Notes: generated from the letters alone by a model not told the origin. A stretch of 64,000 bases of DNA from Nocardiopsis listeri NBRC 13360 (GCF_001570765.1 NZ_BCSH01000037.1:23254-87253); one strand, 5' to 3'; counted from the stretch's first letter, positions 8,517-17,301 are shown. Numbers and translations are program-made.

Positions 8517-10226
8517 GTGGCACAGCACGAACACAACGGGTCAGGCGCCGAGTCGGAGTCGCCGGACCGATCCGAGCCGATCCGGCGTCCCCTGGGCGCT
8601 GCGGAGGAACTCGACGAACCGGCCACCGAGTCCACACCGGGCCCCTCCACCCCCAGCCCCCGCGAGCAGTGGTTCGGCGGGTTCGAGGGTGAGGCTCCCC
8701 CGCCCCCGCCCTACGCCCGGTTGCCCGAGGACACCCCACCGCCGGTGCCCGGGACCGCCTACGCCGCACCGGATCCAGAAGCGGAGTCGGTGGCCGGGGT
8801 CGAGGACGACAACGACGAGGACACCGGCGACGAGCCGGCGGAGACGGGTGGCGGCACGGTCCGGCTCATGCCCGGCGTCCGCCGGAGCGGGTCGGGGGAC
8901 ACCCCGTGGCGGGAGGAGGAGCCCCGGATTCCGCCACGGCCCTCACGACCCGGCCGGGTCGGTCGCGAGGACCAGGACCCGCTCGGCCCCCGCCGGATAC
9001 GAGGTGACTCGGACGTCCCCGAACCCGAACAACTCCCGCCCCTGGAGGCGGAGCGGACCGAACGGTCGGACGTGGCCTCGCCGGAGCCGGTGGAACGGGC
9101 CGAACCCCTTCGGGACCGTTCCGGTCAGGTTTCCAGTGGCCGGAACGGTCCGTCCGCAACCACTGGGTCCACCGGGTCCACCGGGACGATCGAGCCCACC
9201 GGGCCGACGGAGGGCACCGAGAAGCGGGAACGCGGCGGTGACCTTGTCTCCCGGGGTACTTCTTCGTCCTTTCGACCATCCGAGTACGAACCCGGGGTGA
9301 CCTCCGACGCGCTCAACGCCGCCACCCTGGTCCGCAACCGGCGCCAAGGGCCCACCGGGGGGTGGCGCCGCGCCGTGCACACGGCCAGCCTCGGCCTGAT
9401 CAACCCGGGGGAGTCCCCCAAGGTCCTGCGCGAACGCGAACTCGTCGCCCGGGCCAGCACCCCCGTCGCCACCGGACATCACCGGGTCGCGGTGCTCAGC
9501 CTCAAGGGCGGTGTCGGCAAGACCACCACCACCGTCGCCCTCGGCGCGACACTCGGTTCCCTGCGCGGTGACCGGGTCCTGGCCGTCGACGCCAACCCCG
9601 ACCGAGGCACCCTCTCGGACAAGGTGCGGTTGGAGACCGCCGCCACCATCCGCGACCTGCTCAACGAGCGCCACCTGGTGTCGCGGTACGCCGACATCCG
9701 TGGCTTCACCTCCCAGGCGCCCAGCCGGTTGGAGATCCTCGCCTCCGACCGGGACCCCGCGGTCTCCGAGGCGTTCAGCGACGAGGACTACCGCGAGGTG
9801 GCCCGCATCGTCGAGCACTTCTACTCGATCTGCATCACCGACTGCGGCACCGGTCTGTTGCACTCGGCCATGAGCGGTGTCCTCGGCCTCGCCGACCAGG
9901 TGGTGCTGGTCAGCTCCGCATCCGTGGACGGTGCGCGCAGCGCCAGCGCCACCCTGGACTGGCTCGAAGCGCACGGCCACGGCGCTCTCGTGGCCGGTGC
10001 CGTCGTGGTGCTGTCCATGGTGCGTTCCAACAGCAAGAGCAGCGTCGACCTCGACCGTTTGGAGGACCACTTCGCCGGACGATGCCGCTCGGTCGTGCGG
10101 GTTCCCTGGGACGGTCACCTGGAGGAGGGCGCGGAGGTCGACCTCGACCGCCTGGCCCCCGCCACCAAGGACGCCTACCTGCAACTGGCCGCGAACGTCG
10201 GGGAGGCCTTCGCCCACCACCGCTGA
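8517..10226 (+). CDS. MinD/ParA-type ATPase with a long disordered N-terminus
   Basis: A 569-residue protein. The chosen GTG follows AGGAG by eight bases; the frame is open further upstream without a good ribosome site. Residues 1 to about 260 are rich in Pro, Glu, Gly and Arg and probably disordered, including short TGSTGSTG-type repeats. The C-terminal 240 residues are a deviant Walker ATPase with LKGGVGKTTTT near residue 330, followed by VDANPDRGTLSD, ITDCGTG and a membrane-targeting-like end. The layout resembles EspI-like ATPases of ESX secretion loci and similar Streptomyces proteins, but no ESX genes are present here. A role in positioning or in gating a membrane machine is inference. 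Confidence 0.8.
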   Translation: MAQHEHNGSGAESESPDRSEPIRRPLGAAEELDEPATESTPGPSTPSPREQWFGGFEGEAPPPPPYARLPEDTPPPVPGTAYAAPDPEAESVAGVEDDNDEDTGDEPAETGGGTVRLMPGVRRSGSGDTPWREEEPRIPPRPSRPGRVGREDQDPLGPRRIRGDSDVPEPEQLPPLEAERTERSDVASPEPVERAEPLRDRSGQVSSGRNGPSATTGSTGSTGTIEPTGPTEGTEKRERGGDLVSRGTSSSFRPSEYEPGVTSDALNAATLVRNRRQGPTGGWRRAVHTASLGLINPGESPKVLRERELVARASTPVATGHHRVAVLSLKGGVGKTTTTVALGATLGSLRGDRVLAVDANPDRGTLSDKVRLETAATIRDLLNERHLVSRYADIRGFTSQAPSRLEILASDRDPAVSEAFSDEDYREVARIVEHFYSICITDCGTGLLHSAMSGVLGLADQVVLVSSASVDGARSASATLDWLEAHGHGALVAGAVVVLSMVRSNSKSSVDLDRLEDHFAGRCRSVVRVPWDGHLEEGAEVDLDRLAPATKDAYLQLAANVGEAFAHHR

Positions 10227-10327
10227 CCCGGGGGAGGCCCAGGGGAGGGGGAGGCGACGCTTGGCCCCTACCCCTCTGGTTTATGGGTGGGCGGGCACGA
10301 CAATGCAAGGGAGGGGAAGGGGTGGAC

Positions 10328-11251
10328 ATGAACGCTCAGGAACGCCCACCGGCGATCATCGTGGGGGTGGACGGCTCACCGGCCGCGCACGCGGCGCTGG
10401 TGTGGGCCACGGAGGTGGCCGCCAGGCGAGGTGAACAGCTACGGATCGTGCACGGCCTGGGCATGCCCATGGTGATGGGCGTCTTCACCTCAGGCGAGTC
10501 CGAGAGGTACGAGGCCGACGACCGGACTCGTGAGGCAGGCCACCGGCTGCTCACCGAAAGCGCCGAGTACGCGCGTGGGGCACGCCCCGACCTGGACGTC
10601 GCCATCGTCCTCGCGCCCGAGGACGCGCCGGCGGTCCTGTTGAACGAGGCCGCGCGTGGTGACGTCATCGTCGTCGGCTCGCGGGGATTGGGGGCGGTCC
10701 GGGCCATCATGCTCGGTTCCGTCAGCTCCCGCACGGCCTCGCACGCCCCTTGTCCGGTGGTGGTCGTGCCCGAGGACGGGGACGGGAACGAACGACATCA
10801 CGGCAAGGTCGTCGTCGGTGTCGACGGCTCGGAGTCCTCGCGACGGGCTCTGCGGTTCGCCCTGCGGCACGCCCTGCTCACCGGTTCCTCCGTCGAGGTG
10901 GTCAACAGCTGGGAGGTGCCCCTGCCACAGGACGCCGAGTCCCTGGCGGTGGACGCCGAGGCGATGCACGAGGAGGTGTTCGACCGCCAGTCCGAGGAGA
11001 TCGTCGCGGGAGTGCTCGCCGAGGTCGTCGACGACCAGACCGAGGACCTGGACATCTCCGCCGTTCGGATGCAGGACGACCCGGTCGAGGCGCTGATCCG
11101 TGCTTCACGGGACGCCGACCTCCTCGTCGTGGGGTCCCGAGGAAGAGGAGGGGTGCGGGGGCTCATCATGGGCTCCACGAGCCAGGGGGTCCTGCACCAC
11201 GCGAAGGTTCCGGTGGCGGTCCTGCCACCACATTCGGACGAAACAGACTAA
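10328..11251 (+). CDS. Tandem-domain universal stress protein (first copy)
   Basis: A 307-residue protein made of two Usp domains (about 8-155 and 160-302). Each carries the ATP-binding pattern G-x2-G-x9-G(S/T): VVGSRGLGAVRAIMLGS in the first, VVGSRGRGGVRGLIMGS in the second. ATP-binding Usp proteins of this type in actinobacteria are linked to hypoxia, dormancy and stress. The ATG at 10328 is preceded by a purine-rich stretch (gggaggggaaggggtgg). The next gene encodes a close paralogue 90 bases downstream, with its own ribosome site. Partner and signal are unknown. Confidence 0.92.
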   Translation: MNAQERPPAIIVGVDGSPAAHAALVWATEVAARRGEQLRIVHGLGMPMVMGVFTSGESERYEADDRTREAGHRLLTESAEYARGARPDLDVAIVLAPEDAPAVLLNEAARGDVIVVGSRGLGAVRAIMLGSVSSRTASHAPCPVVVVPEDGDGNERHHGKVVVGVDGSESSRRALRFALRHALLTGSSVEVVNSWEVPLPQDAESLAVDAEAMHEEVFDRQSEEIVAGVLAEVVDDQTEDLDISAVRMQDDPVEALIRASRDADLLVVGSRGRGGVRGLIMGSTSQGVLHHAKVPVAVLPPHSDETD

Positions 11252-11341
11252 TGGGCACGCTTCGGTGACCTTCGGCCTGTGCCGTTCACGCATGAATTTG
11301 CTCTACTCGGTGATGATGGGCAGCAGCGCAAAGGGGGATTC

Positions 11342-12262
11342 ATGGCAGACAACAAGGTGGTCGTCGGTGTCGACGGTTCCCACCAGTCTCAGGCCGCGCT
11401 CGAATGGGCCTCGGCCGAAGCCGTTCGACGCGGCGTCTCACTTCACATCGTCCACGCCCTGGGGATGCCGCTGATCGTCTCGGCCTACGGGGGGCCGCAG
11501 CGTTTCCAGCCGACCAACGAGATGTCCGGTCAGGCGGACGCCGTCGTCACCGCGGCCAAGGAGAAGGCCGAGAAGCTACAGCCTTCGCTGACGATCGAGA
11601 CCGTCACCGCGCTGGAGGAGGCTCCGCTGGCGTTGATCCGGCAGAGCCACCCGCACGACCTCATCGTTCTGGGCAGTAGGGGACTCGGTTCCGTGGCCGC
11701 CCTCTTCGTGGGTTCGGTCAGCGTCCGTGTCTCCGCTCAGGCGCCCTGCCCCGTCGTGGTGGTGCCGTCCGAGAACGGCAAGCCCACCAGGACCAGGCTG
11801 GACCGCGTCGTCGTCGGAGTGGACGACTCCAAGAACGCCCGCCGTGCCCTGGGACTGGCGGTGGAACTCACCGCCGAGACCGAGGGTGAACTGGTCGTCG
11901 TCAACAGCTGGGAGGTGCCCTTCCCGTATGACCCGGTCGCCATGACCTCGGCGGGGTACCAGCCCCAGGACGACGTCTTCGAGAAGCAGTCCGAGGCGCT
12001 CGTCGCCGAGCTGCTGGCCAACGTCATGGACGATCAGCGCGAGGACGTCAACGTCCAGGTCTCCGTGGTCCGGACCCAGTCCAACCCGGTGAACGCTCTG
12101 CTGGAGGCTTCCGCGGACACCAACGCCGACGCCATCGTCGTCGGTTCGCGGGGCCGGGGGAGCGTTCGAGGCCTGCTGTTGGGTTCGGTCAGCCAGGGGA
12201 TCCTGCACCGGTCGAAGGTCCCGGTCGTGGTCCTGCCCAAGCACGCCGACGAAGACGATTAG
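11342..12262 (+). CDS. Tandem-domain universal stress protein (second copy)
   Basis: A 306-residue paralogue of the preceding gene with the same two-domain layout and intact ATP-binding motifs (VLGSRGLGSVAALFVGS and VVGSRGRGSVRGLLLGS). Shared segments such as VVNSWEVPFPYD show that the pair arose by duplication. The ATG at 11342 follows aaaggggg by about six bases. The 90-base gap from the first copy leaves room for an internal promoter, but the likeliest reading is a two-gene operon ending at the strong hairpin 75 bases downstream. Confidence 0.92.
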   Translation: MADNKVVVGVDGSHQSQAALEWASAEAVRRGVSLHIVHALGMPLIVSAYGGPQRFQPTNEMSGQADAVVTAAKEKAEKLQPSLTIETVTALEEAPLALIRQSHPHDLIVLGSRGLGSVAALFVGSVSVRVSAQAPCPVVVVPSENGKPTRTRLDRVVVGVDDSKNARRALGLAVELTAETEGELVVVNSWEVPFPYDPVAMTSAGYQPQDDVFEKQSEALVAELLANVMDDQREDVNVQVSVVRTQSNPVNALLEASADTNADAIVVGSRGRGSVRGLLLGSVSQGILHRSKVPVVVLPKHADEDD

Positions 12263-12335
12263 TCGACAAGGGCGCCTGTCCCACGCCGCCGGAGCGGGAT
12301 AGAGTGTCCTCGGGAAATGCATTGGGTAATGCATG

Positions 12336-12370
12336 CGGAAGGCCCCGATCGTTCTGGTCGGGGCCTTCCG
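12336..12370. terminator. Hairpin terminator after the Usp genes
   Basis: A 13-base-pair perfect stem with a nine-base loop, lying between the plus-strand Usp operon and the minus-strand DUF397 gene. It probably serves both directions. Confidence 0.85.
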
Positions 12371-12379
12371 CCTTCTCGA

Positions 12380-12574
12380 CTACTCGCGGACGGTACGGAG
12401 CAGCGCCGACCACTCAGCGGACACGAACACCAGGTTCCCGGCCTCGCGATTCTGTGTGTCGCGTACCGCTGCTGCGGACGGCAGGTCGGCGACCTCCACG
12501 CAGTTCTGGTCGCGGGCGCCGCTATAGGAGGACTTTCTCCAGGTTGTCGGTGTGAGGTGGGAAAAGCTGCTCAT
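12380..12574 (-). CDS. DUF397 small protein
   Basis: A 64-residue DUF397 protein recognised by its N-terminal TTWRKSSYSG, a central CVEVAD and a C-terminal W-x-A-L pattern. These proteins are nearly always encoded next to an XRE regulator carrying a DUF5753 domain, as here: its start lies 15 bases after the regulator's stop. In Streptomyces such pairs (the WhiJ/AbaA-like and Scr1/Scr2-type loci) influence development and antibiotic production and have been described as toxin-antitoxin-like. A good ribosome site (AGGAAG) precedes the ATG. Confidence 0.88.
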   Translation of the reverse strand: MSSFSHLTPTTWRKSSYSGARDQNCVEVADLPSAAAVRDTQNREAGNLVFVSAEWSALLRTVRE

Positions 12575-12589
12575 GGGAGTGCCGCTTCC

Positions 12590-13414
12590 TTACGTCGGGG
12601 AGTCGAGCAGAGATCTGATCAGCGCCAGGGAATCCTCTACCGAGAGCGCGGTGGCCTGGACGTGCCTCCACAGAGTCTCGTATGCCTCGATCTGATGAGG
12701 TTCTTCCAGATAGAGCTCATCCGACCAGGTGGATACGTACACCGTGGACGGGTCGGTTCCTGGAAAGTCCAAGATGACGAACGGCGCTGTGAGCGCGGCA
12801 TGTGGTCCGACCCTGTCGGGGATCACCTGGAGCCCGAGCCGGGGAGTCTGTACGTCCAAAAGGTGCTGGAGTTGTTCTGAGTCGCTCTTGCGCAGGGCCG
12901 CTTCATCGATGATGGCCCAGTACAGCGGGGCGCCCGGGGTGGCCAAGACCTGTTTGCGAAGCATGCGCGCCTGCACCCGCCGGTCAAGCTCGTCTTCGTC
13001 GGTGACCCCACCAGAGCGAACGACGGCCCGGGCGTACTCTTCCGTTTGGAGCAGACCGGGGATGGCCAGTGCCTCGAACGTCCTGATCGAGCGGGTCTCG
13101 GCCTCCAAACCGACGAACGTTCCGCTGCCGAGCACATCCGAGTAGGACACCCACCATCCTGGTTTCCTGGCCTGCTTCACCAGGGCCAGGAACTCCGAAC
13201 GTTGATCGTCATCGGTCACTTCATAGACGTCGAGAAGATCTTCGATATCTCGGGCACTCGGCCTTTTCCACTGGTTCTGCTCGATGTGGGTGAGCTTGCC
13301 CCGCGACCACCCGAGCTGTTTCGTGACCGCTTGGGCAGTGACCCCGGCTTCTTCGCGAAGCCCACGAAGTAGGTAGCTCAGTCGACGCCTGCGGACGGTG
13401 GGGCTTCCAGACAC
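12590..13414 (-). CDS. XRE-family regulator with a DUF5753 domain
   Basis: A 274-residue regulator. The N-terminal helix-turn-helix (about residues 10-70) shows the family pattern RRLSYLLRGLREEAG, then AVTKQLGWSRGKLTHIE. The DUF5753 domain (about 90-270) includes TRSIRTFEALAIPGLLQTEEYAR, here abbreviated to its core IPGLLQTEEYA, and later VIPDRVG and VYVSTW. The GTG start at 13414 has GAAGGAG just upstream; the frame is open for 90 more codons, but that part has no family match and includes AT-rich sequence. It likely represses its own operon with DUF397 and may control the divergent gene pair beginning at 13632. Confidence 0.88.
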   Translation of the reverse strand: MSGSPTVRRRRLSYLLRGLREEAGVTAQAVTKQLGWSRGKLTHIEQNQWKRPSARDIEDLLDVYEVTDDDQRSEFLALVKQARKPGWWVSYSDVLGSGTFVGLEAETRSIRTFEALAIPGLLQTEEYARAVVRSGGVTDEDELDRRVQARMLRKQVLATPGAPLYWAIIDEAALRKSDSEQLQHLLDVQTPRLGLQVIPDRVGPHAALTAPFVILDFPGTDPSTVYVSTWSDELYLEEPHQIEAYETLWRHVQATALSVEDSLALIRSLLDSPT

Positions 13415-13631
13415 ATCGCTCCTTCGGGGTCGGTGCTGGGCCGATCCTACGTCGAACCTCGCACTCTGGGTCATTTGCGCATCCACCAACATTTTTCGTG
13501 GCTGCCACGGAAAGTATATTCGACCAAATAAAACTTTGGCATTGCGATTTTGGCGACCAGAGTAGAAGATGGCTTTACCCAATGCAGCGCCGGCCCTCCC
13601 AGCCGGCACCCGAACCAGGAGGTGTGCGTCC
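13415..13631. promoter_or_regulatory. AT-rich divergent intergenic region
   Basis: Bases about 13470-13565 are much richer in A and T than the surroundings, with TATACT-like and AATAAAA stretches. It separates the XRE-DUF397 pair from the plus-strand pair and should hold both promoters and the regulator's operator. I cannot define exact -35/-10 pairs with confidence. Confidence 0.4.
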
Positions 13632-13859
13632 ATGGCGCCCCGATACCTGAACCAGTCCGGACCGGCTTCCGTGCCCCGGTGCACGGAAGAGGTGCTCCGT
13701 CAGCGCCGCCCCCGCCGTGCCTCCCGGGTGCGTGCCTACGCCCACTTGTGGCCGGCCACTCGCACGCCCCACATTCCGCAGCCCCGTCCGCCCATGGACG
13801 ACCTCCCCCTGCTCCTTCGGGTTCTCGACGGTCTCCACCGCATCCCGGTGGCGGCCTAG
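13632..13859 (+). CDS. Small hypothetical protein, first of a coupled pair
   Basis: A 75-residue basic, proline-rich protein beginning MAPRYLNQSG and ending in MDDLPLLLRVLDGLHRI. The ATG at 13632 has a full AGGAGG nine bases upstream; an alternative ATG at 13569 has none. The C-terminal segment resembles short proteins that I recall beside DUF397/XRE loci in actinomycetes, but no function is known. Its TAG stop abuts the ATG of the next gene, so the two are almost certainly translated together. Confidence 0.6.
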   Translation: MAPRYLNQSGPASVPRCTEEVLRQRRPRRASRVRAYAHLWPATRTPHIPQPRPPMDDLPLLLRVLDGLHRIPVAA

Positions 13860-14324
13860 ATGAGCGACCCGACCAACCCGCGCCCCACACCAAGGCCGCG
13901 GCAGGAACTCCCCGACGCTCCGGTCCCGCTGTGCACCGAGACGCACCTCAACGCATGCGGTTCCCCCCGCCGCTGCTGCCTGCTCACCGGCCACGGGGGT
14001 GACCACATGGAGGCCGGCGGCGACACCTGGGAACCGCCCTCCGTCGTGTTGGCGCGCTTGTACGAACGTTGGGGGCGCACCCACCGCTTCGCTTGGACGG
14101 GCCGGTTCTGGATGGCCACCCATCACAACCCCCGCAGCCACTGGCGCAGCGAGATCGAACCCACCCCGGAACTCCTGGAAGCGAGCCTGCGCCGCCATCA
14201 CGGTGCTCCCTCTGGTCCCGACCCCGAGAACGCACCCCTCACCCCCGAAGAGGAACGTGCCTGGCAACGACAAGGCGAGCGGTTCAAGCGCGAATGGGGC
14301 TTAACGGAGCCGGGCAGCGGTTAG
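13860..14324 (+). CDS. Hypothetical protein, second of the coupled pair
   Basis: A 154-residue protein with a Pro-rich start, a cluster containing CTETHLNACGSPRRCC and TGHGGDH that could bind metal, and a Trp-rich middle (RTHRFAWTGRFWMATHHN). The acidic C-terminal third is probably helical. I do not recognise a family. The gene starts directly after its neighbour's stop and ends shortly before a strong terminator. Together with the divergent XRE-DUF397 pair it makes a compact four-gene module bounded by terminators on both sides. Confidence 0.6.
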   Translation: MSDPTNPRPTPRPRQELPDAPVPLCTETHLNACGSPRRCCLLTGHGGDHMEAGGDTWEPPSVVLARLYERWGRTHRFAWTGRFWMATHHNPRSHWRSEIEPTPELLEASLRRHHGAPSGPDPENAPLTPEEERAWQRQGERFKREWGLTEPGSG

Positions 14325-14369
14325 AGATCTCCGCGCCCCTCTGCGCGGGGCTCCGCTGGGACACACGCT

Positions 14370-14413
14370 GGGCCCGTCCCTCTTCCTTCCCCGTCTGGAA
14401 GAGGGACGGGCCC
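14370..14413. terminator. Strong hairpin between convergent genes
   Basis: A perfect 17-base-pair stem with a ten-base loop downstream of the hypothetical pair and of the minus-strand secreted hydrolase. Confidence 0.85.
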
Positions 14414-14510
14414 GGTGTCCGGCACAGCCGGTCGACATCCAAGGTTCAAGATTTGCGTTCTGAGGCCGGGATCGATGCCTGCCTCAACGCCTGGCCGAAC
14501 GACTTCGTGA

Positions 14511-16106
14511 CTAGGGGGCGTCCTCGCCCGGTCGGGGACGGTCATGACAGTCGATGTCCTGCGGCTCCTGACCGTCGATGAGGTAGGCCTCCACCGCATC
14601 GGCGACACACGGGTACATCTGGTCCCCTTCGTCGTCCGTGAGGGAGGAGCCGTAGTAGACGTGGCCACCGTTGTCGACGACGCTCACCAGCGGGCTGTCG
14701 AGCCGATCGGCCATGTTGGCCGCGCCCTGGTACGGGGTCCTGGAGTCGAACTCGCCGGCGATGACGAGTGCCGGGGTCTCCCACTCGCGGGTCAGGTCGA
14801 CGGTGGGCTCGGTCGGCTGGTTCTCGGAGAACAGGCACACCGGTGGTCCGGCCTGCGACGCCGCCTGACCGAAGTCGTGTGACTCCCGGAGCTCGCGCAC
14901 GTCGGCCCGGTACTGATCGGGATCCGTGGGCCATTCGGCCTCGCAGAGGAGCGACCAGACCAGGTGCGGGGGACCCTCCAGCCGTCCCAGCTGTTCCTCG
15001 GCCTCCTCCGGGTCCTCCGGCGGCATCGGCATGTCGGGCTCCCCCGGGGGCTCGGGGGCCTCCGGAAGGGGGGTCTCCTCGACCAGGGCCTTGAACAACA
15101 AGGCCGACTCGTCCCAGGCCCCTTGGTCGTCGGCCGAGATGCTCACCAGGCTGCGGAAGTAGTCCTCGTCGTAGATCATCCCGCTCTCGGCTTCCCGGGG
15201 TTCCTCCCGGAGCCGCTCGGAGGTCTGTTCGAACGAGCGCAAGACTTCTTCTCGCGTGGCCCCGAAGTCGAACTCGTCGTCACGCTCGGCCAGCCAGTCC
15301 GTGTAGCGCTCGACGTTGTCGGTCGCGGCCTGGGACTGGGACAGGAAGTTCTCGCGCCAGACCCCGTCGGGGTCGACGGCCGAGTCGAGCACGGCCCGGT
15401 CGAGTCGCTCGGGGAAGAGGGTTCCGTAGACCGCGCCCAGGTAGGTGCCGTAGGAGGCGCCGAGGTAGTCGATCTGTTCCTCCCCCAACACCGCGCGGAC
15501 GACGTCCATGTCGCGGGCGGTGTTGGCGGTGGTGAAGTGGGGGCGCAGGTCGCCATCGGCCTCGTCGCAAGCCTTGGCGTACTCGCGCTGGTCGTCGAAG
15601 TGCTGTTCGAGCTCCTCGTCGGTGGGGTGCGTGTCAAGGAGGGGAGGGTCGATCTCACAGTCGAGCCAGGTCGAGGCGCCCAGGCCTCGCGGGTCCATGC
15701 CGATGACGTCGTAGACCTCTCCGAGCGGGGTGGAGCCGATCTCGTCCGCGGTCAAACGCCCGGTCGCACCGGGTCCGCCCGGGTTGGTGAACAGGACGCC
15801 CTGTCGTTCCCCCTCGTCGACCTGGGCGGGCCGGCGGCTCACCCCCACGTGGATCCGTTCGCCCTCGGGGGCGTCGTAGTCGAGTGGCACCTCCACCGTC
15901 GCGCAGTCGAGACCGGTGAGGAAGAAGTCCTCGCACTCTTCCCAGTCCACGTTCTGGTCGTGGAAGGCGGCCAACGCCCGGTCCTCGGCGGGCTCTTGTC
16001 GGTCGTCGGCGAAGGAATCCGACGGTAGCGCGCCGGTCAGGGAGAGCGCGAGGCCGGTCGTGACCACGGCGGCTCCCGCTCCCGTCAATATGTTCGCTCT
16101 TCCCAC
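14511..16106 (-). CDS. Secreted alpha/beta hydrolase, TAP (tripeptidyl aminopeptidase) type
   Basis: A 531-residue exported enzyme. The GTG at 16106 is preceded by GAGGA at seven bases and opens a Sec signal peptide (about residues 1-32, hydrophobic GAAVVTTGLALSL, likely cut near SFA). The oxyanion motif NPGGPG, nucleophile elbow GASYG, acid EFDSRTP and catalytic histidine NGGH are all present, as is the C-terminal TAP-like domain. Relatives release tripeptides or act as proline-type aminopeptidases or esterases outside the cell. A region rich in Pro and Glu (PEAPEPPGEPDMPMPPEDPE) interrupts the lid. It faces a terminator shared with the preceding plus-strand pair. Confidence 0.88.
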   Translation of the reverse strand: MGRANILTGAGAAVVTTGLALSLTGALPSDSFADDRQEPAEDRALAAFHDQNVDWEECEDFFLTGLDCATVEVPLDYDAPEGERIHVGVSRRPAQVDEGERQGVLFTNPGGPGATGRLTADEIGSTPLGEVYDVIGMDPRGLGASTWLDCEIDPPLLDTHPTDEELEQHFDDQREYAKACDEADGDLRPHFTTANTARDMDVVRAVLGEEQIDYLGASYGTYLGAVYGTLFPERLDRAVLDSAVDPDGVWRENFLSQSQAATDNVERYTDWLAERDDEFDFGATREEVLRSFEQTSERLREEPREAESGMIYDEDYFRSLVSISADDQGAWDESALLFKALVEETPLPEAPEPPGEPDMPMPPEDPEEAEEQLGRLEGPPHLVWSLLCEAEWPTDPDQYRADVRELRESHDFGQAASQAGPPVCLFSENQPTEPTVDLTREWETPALVIAGEFDSRTPYQGAANMADRLDSPLVSVVDNGGHVYYGSSLTDDEGDQMYPCVADAVEAYLIDGQEPQDIDCHDRPRPGEDAP

Positions 16107-16545
16107 TGCGCATTCCTCGCTCGTTCGGCCACCGGTCTCGTACTCCACGGCCGGAAGCGCTTATCGGCTGGCGTTCGAGTGGCAATCTAGTGAGGGGAGC
16201 ACCGCGGGCGGATCCACCTGGCTGACGAAACCGGGGGTGGCGATAGTAGGGCTCTCGGGCACCCGGGAACGGCTCGTCACCGACGAAAGTCGATGGACCA
16301 CGAGCACAGGCCATCGAGGCCTTCCGCGCGGCAGTCCTCTGGCGGTGCACCCGCCGACCTGTACCGCTCGTCCTCTCCGAGTCCGCAGGTATCAACGAGC
16401 CGGATACCGCACGTGCCGCACAACGCGGCGCTGACCTGCACGAAGCGGCCCGACGATCGCCTGTTCCCGGTCCGGTGGGACGAGCTCGTGGGCGTGATGG
16501 AGGACGTCTGGCGGAAGGCGCTGGCCACCGACCTCGGGAACGACG
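16107..16545. other. Gene-poor interval between the secreted hydrolase and tRNA-Ser
   Basis: This stretch holds the hydrolase promoter region, with a minus-strand TAGATT at 16184-16189 as a possible -10 box. Short frames are open on both strands between about 16277 and 16545, one of them (minus) with a CGTCG cysteine pair, but none has a clear ribosome site or a family match. I call no gene here. Confidence 0.4.
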
Positions 16546-16593
16546 AAGGCCGATGCGCCGGTCCATGTGCGATGGACCCGGCTCACCGGCCTT
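16546..16593 (-). terminator. Terminator of tRNA-Ser
   Basis: An interrupted hairpin with outer arms AAGGCCG/CGGCCTT and inner arms GGTCCAT/ATGGACC, located 39 bases past the tRNA 3' end. On the minus strand it ends in GGCCTTCGTCGTTCC, close to the end of the tRNA-Pro terminator. Confidence 0.65.
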
Positions 16594-16631
16594 TTCTTCT
16601 TCCCCAGTGGGCCTCTGACCTGGGGACTCTG

Positions 16632-16720
16632 CGGAGGGTGTGGGATTTGAACCCACGAAGCCCCGTCAAGGACTTGGTGCTTTTCAAGAGCACTGCACTC
16701 GGCCGCTATGCGAACCCTCC
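16632..16720 (-). tRNA. tRNA-Ser (anticodon TGA)
   Basis: The minus strand folds into a class II tRNA: acceptor GGAGGGT/ACCCTCC with discriminator G, an anticodon stem GTGCT/AGCAC around the loop CTTGAAA (anticodon TGA, reading UCA/UCG-type serine codons), a long variable arm, and a T arm containing GGTTCAAATCC. The CCA end is not encoded. Confidence 0.95.
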
Positions 16721-16820
16721 AGGCGAGAGCCGTGGCTCTCTCCGCCAGACATGGTAGCTCACAGCGGGAGCTTCGGCGCAGGGGTACCGGGAGGTATGGC
16801 GCATCTGGGTTACTCGGGAG

Positions 16821-16826
16821 TAACCT
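16821..16826 (+). promoter_or_regulatory. -10 box TAACCT for the leaderless thioesterase gene
   Basis: TAACCT ends seven bases before the ATG at 16834. The longer open frame upstream runs through the tRNA gene and is rejected. Confidence 0.5.
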
Positions 16827-16833
16827 ACCTGCC

Positions 16834-17301
16834 ATGGAGAAAATGGACGCCGGTACGGCGGAGTTCGTGAAGTCCGGGTTCCTCGCGGCCGTGCCCTTCG
16901 CGCGGCACCTCGGGATCGGCTTCGTCGAGGTGGAGCACGGCCGCGTGGTCATGCGCCTGCCCGAGAACGCGAACCACCACAACCACATCGGCGGACCCCA
17001 CACGGGAGCCATGTTCACCCTGGCCGAGTCCGCGTCCGGCGCCATCATCATCGGTGACTTCGGGGACCAACTGGACCGCGCGGTGCCCTTCCCCAGCCGG
17101 GTCGAGGTCGACTTCCTCCAGATCGCCCTGGGCGACGTCATCGCGGAGGCCACACTCACCCACCCGCGCGAGCAGGTCGTGGCCGAACTGGACGCCGGCG
17201 AGCGCCCCGAGTTCCCCATCGAGGTGGAGCTGCGCACCGAGGACGGCACCGTCACCGGAAAGATGACCGTCACCTGGACGCTCAAGCCCAACAGGGGCTG
17301 A
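16834..17301 (+). CDS. Hotdog-fold thioesterase-like protein (DUF4442)
   Basis: A 155-residue single hotdog domain. The central GGPHTGAMFTLAESASGA is the typical helix of acyl-CoA thioesterase relatives in the PaaI/DUF4442 group, and the N-terminal VPFARHLGIGFVEVE matches the family's first strand. It probably hydrolyses or binds acyl thioesters in the cytosol. Substrate is not predictable. It sits between tRNA-Ser and the beta-clamp gene, with about 145 bases before the latter. Confidence 0.8.
   Translation: MEKMDAGTAEFVKSGFLAAVPFARHLGIGFVEVEHGRVVMRLPENANHHNHIGGPHTGAMFTLAESASGAIIIGDFGDQLDRAVPFPSRVEVDFLQIALGDVIAEATLTHPREQVVAELDAGERPEFPIEVELRTEDGTVTGKMTVTWTLKPNRG

Noticed and set aside
16277..16757. 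Small frames on both strands next to tRNA-Ser, one with a CGTCG pair
   Set aside because: The plus-strand frame runs through the tRNA terminator and the tRNA. The minus-strand frame lacks a ribosome site and a family match.
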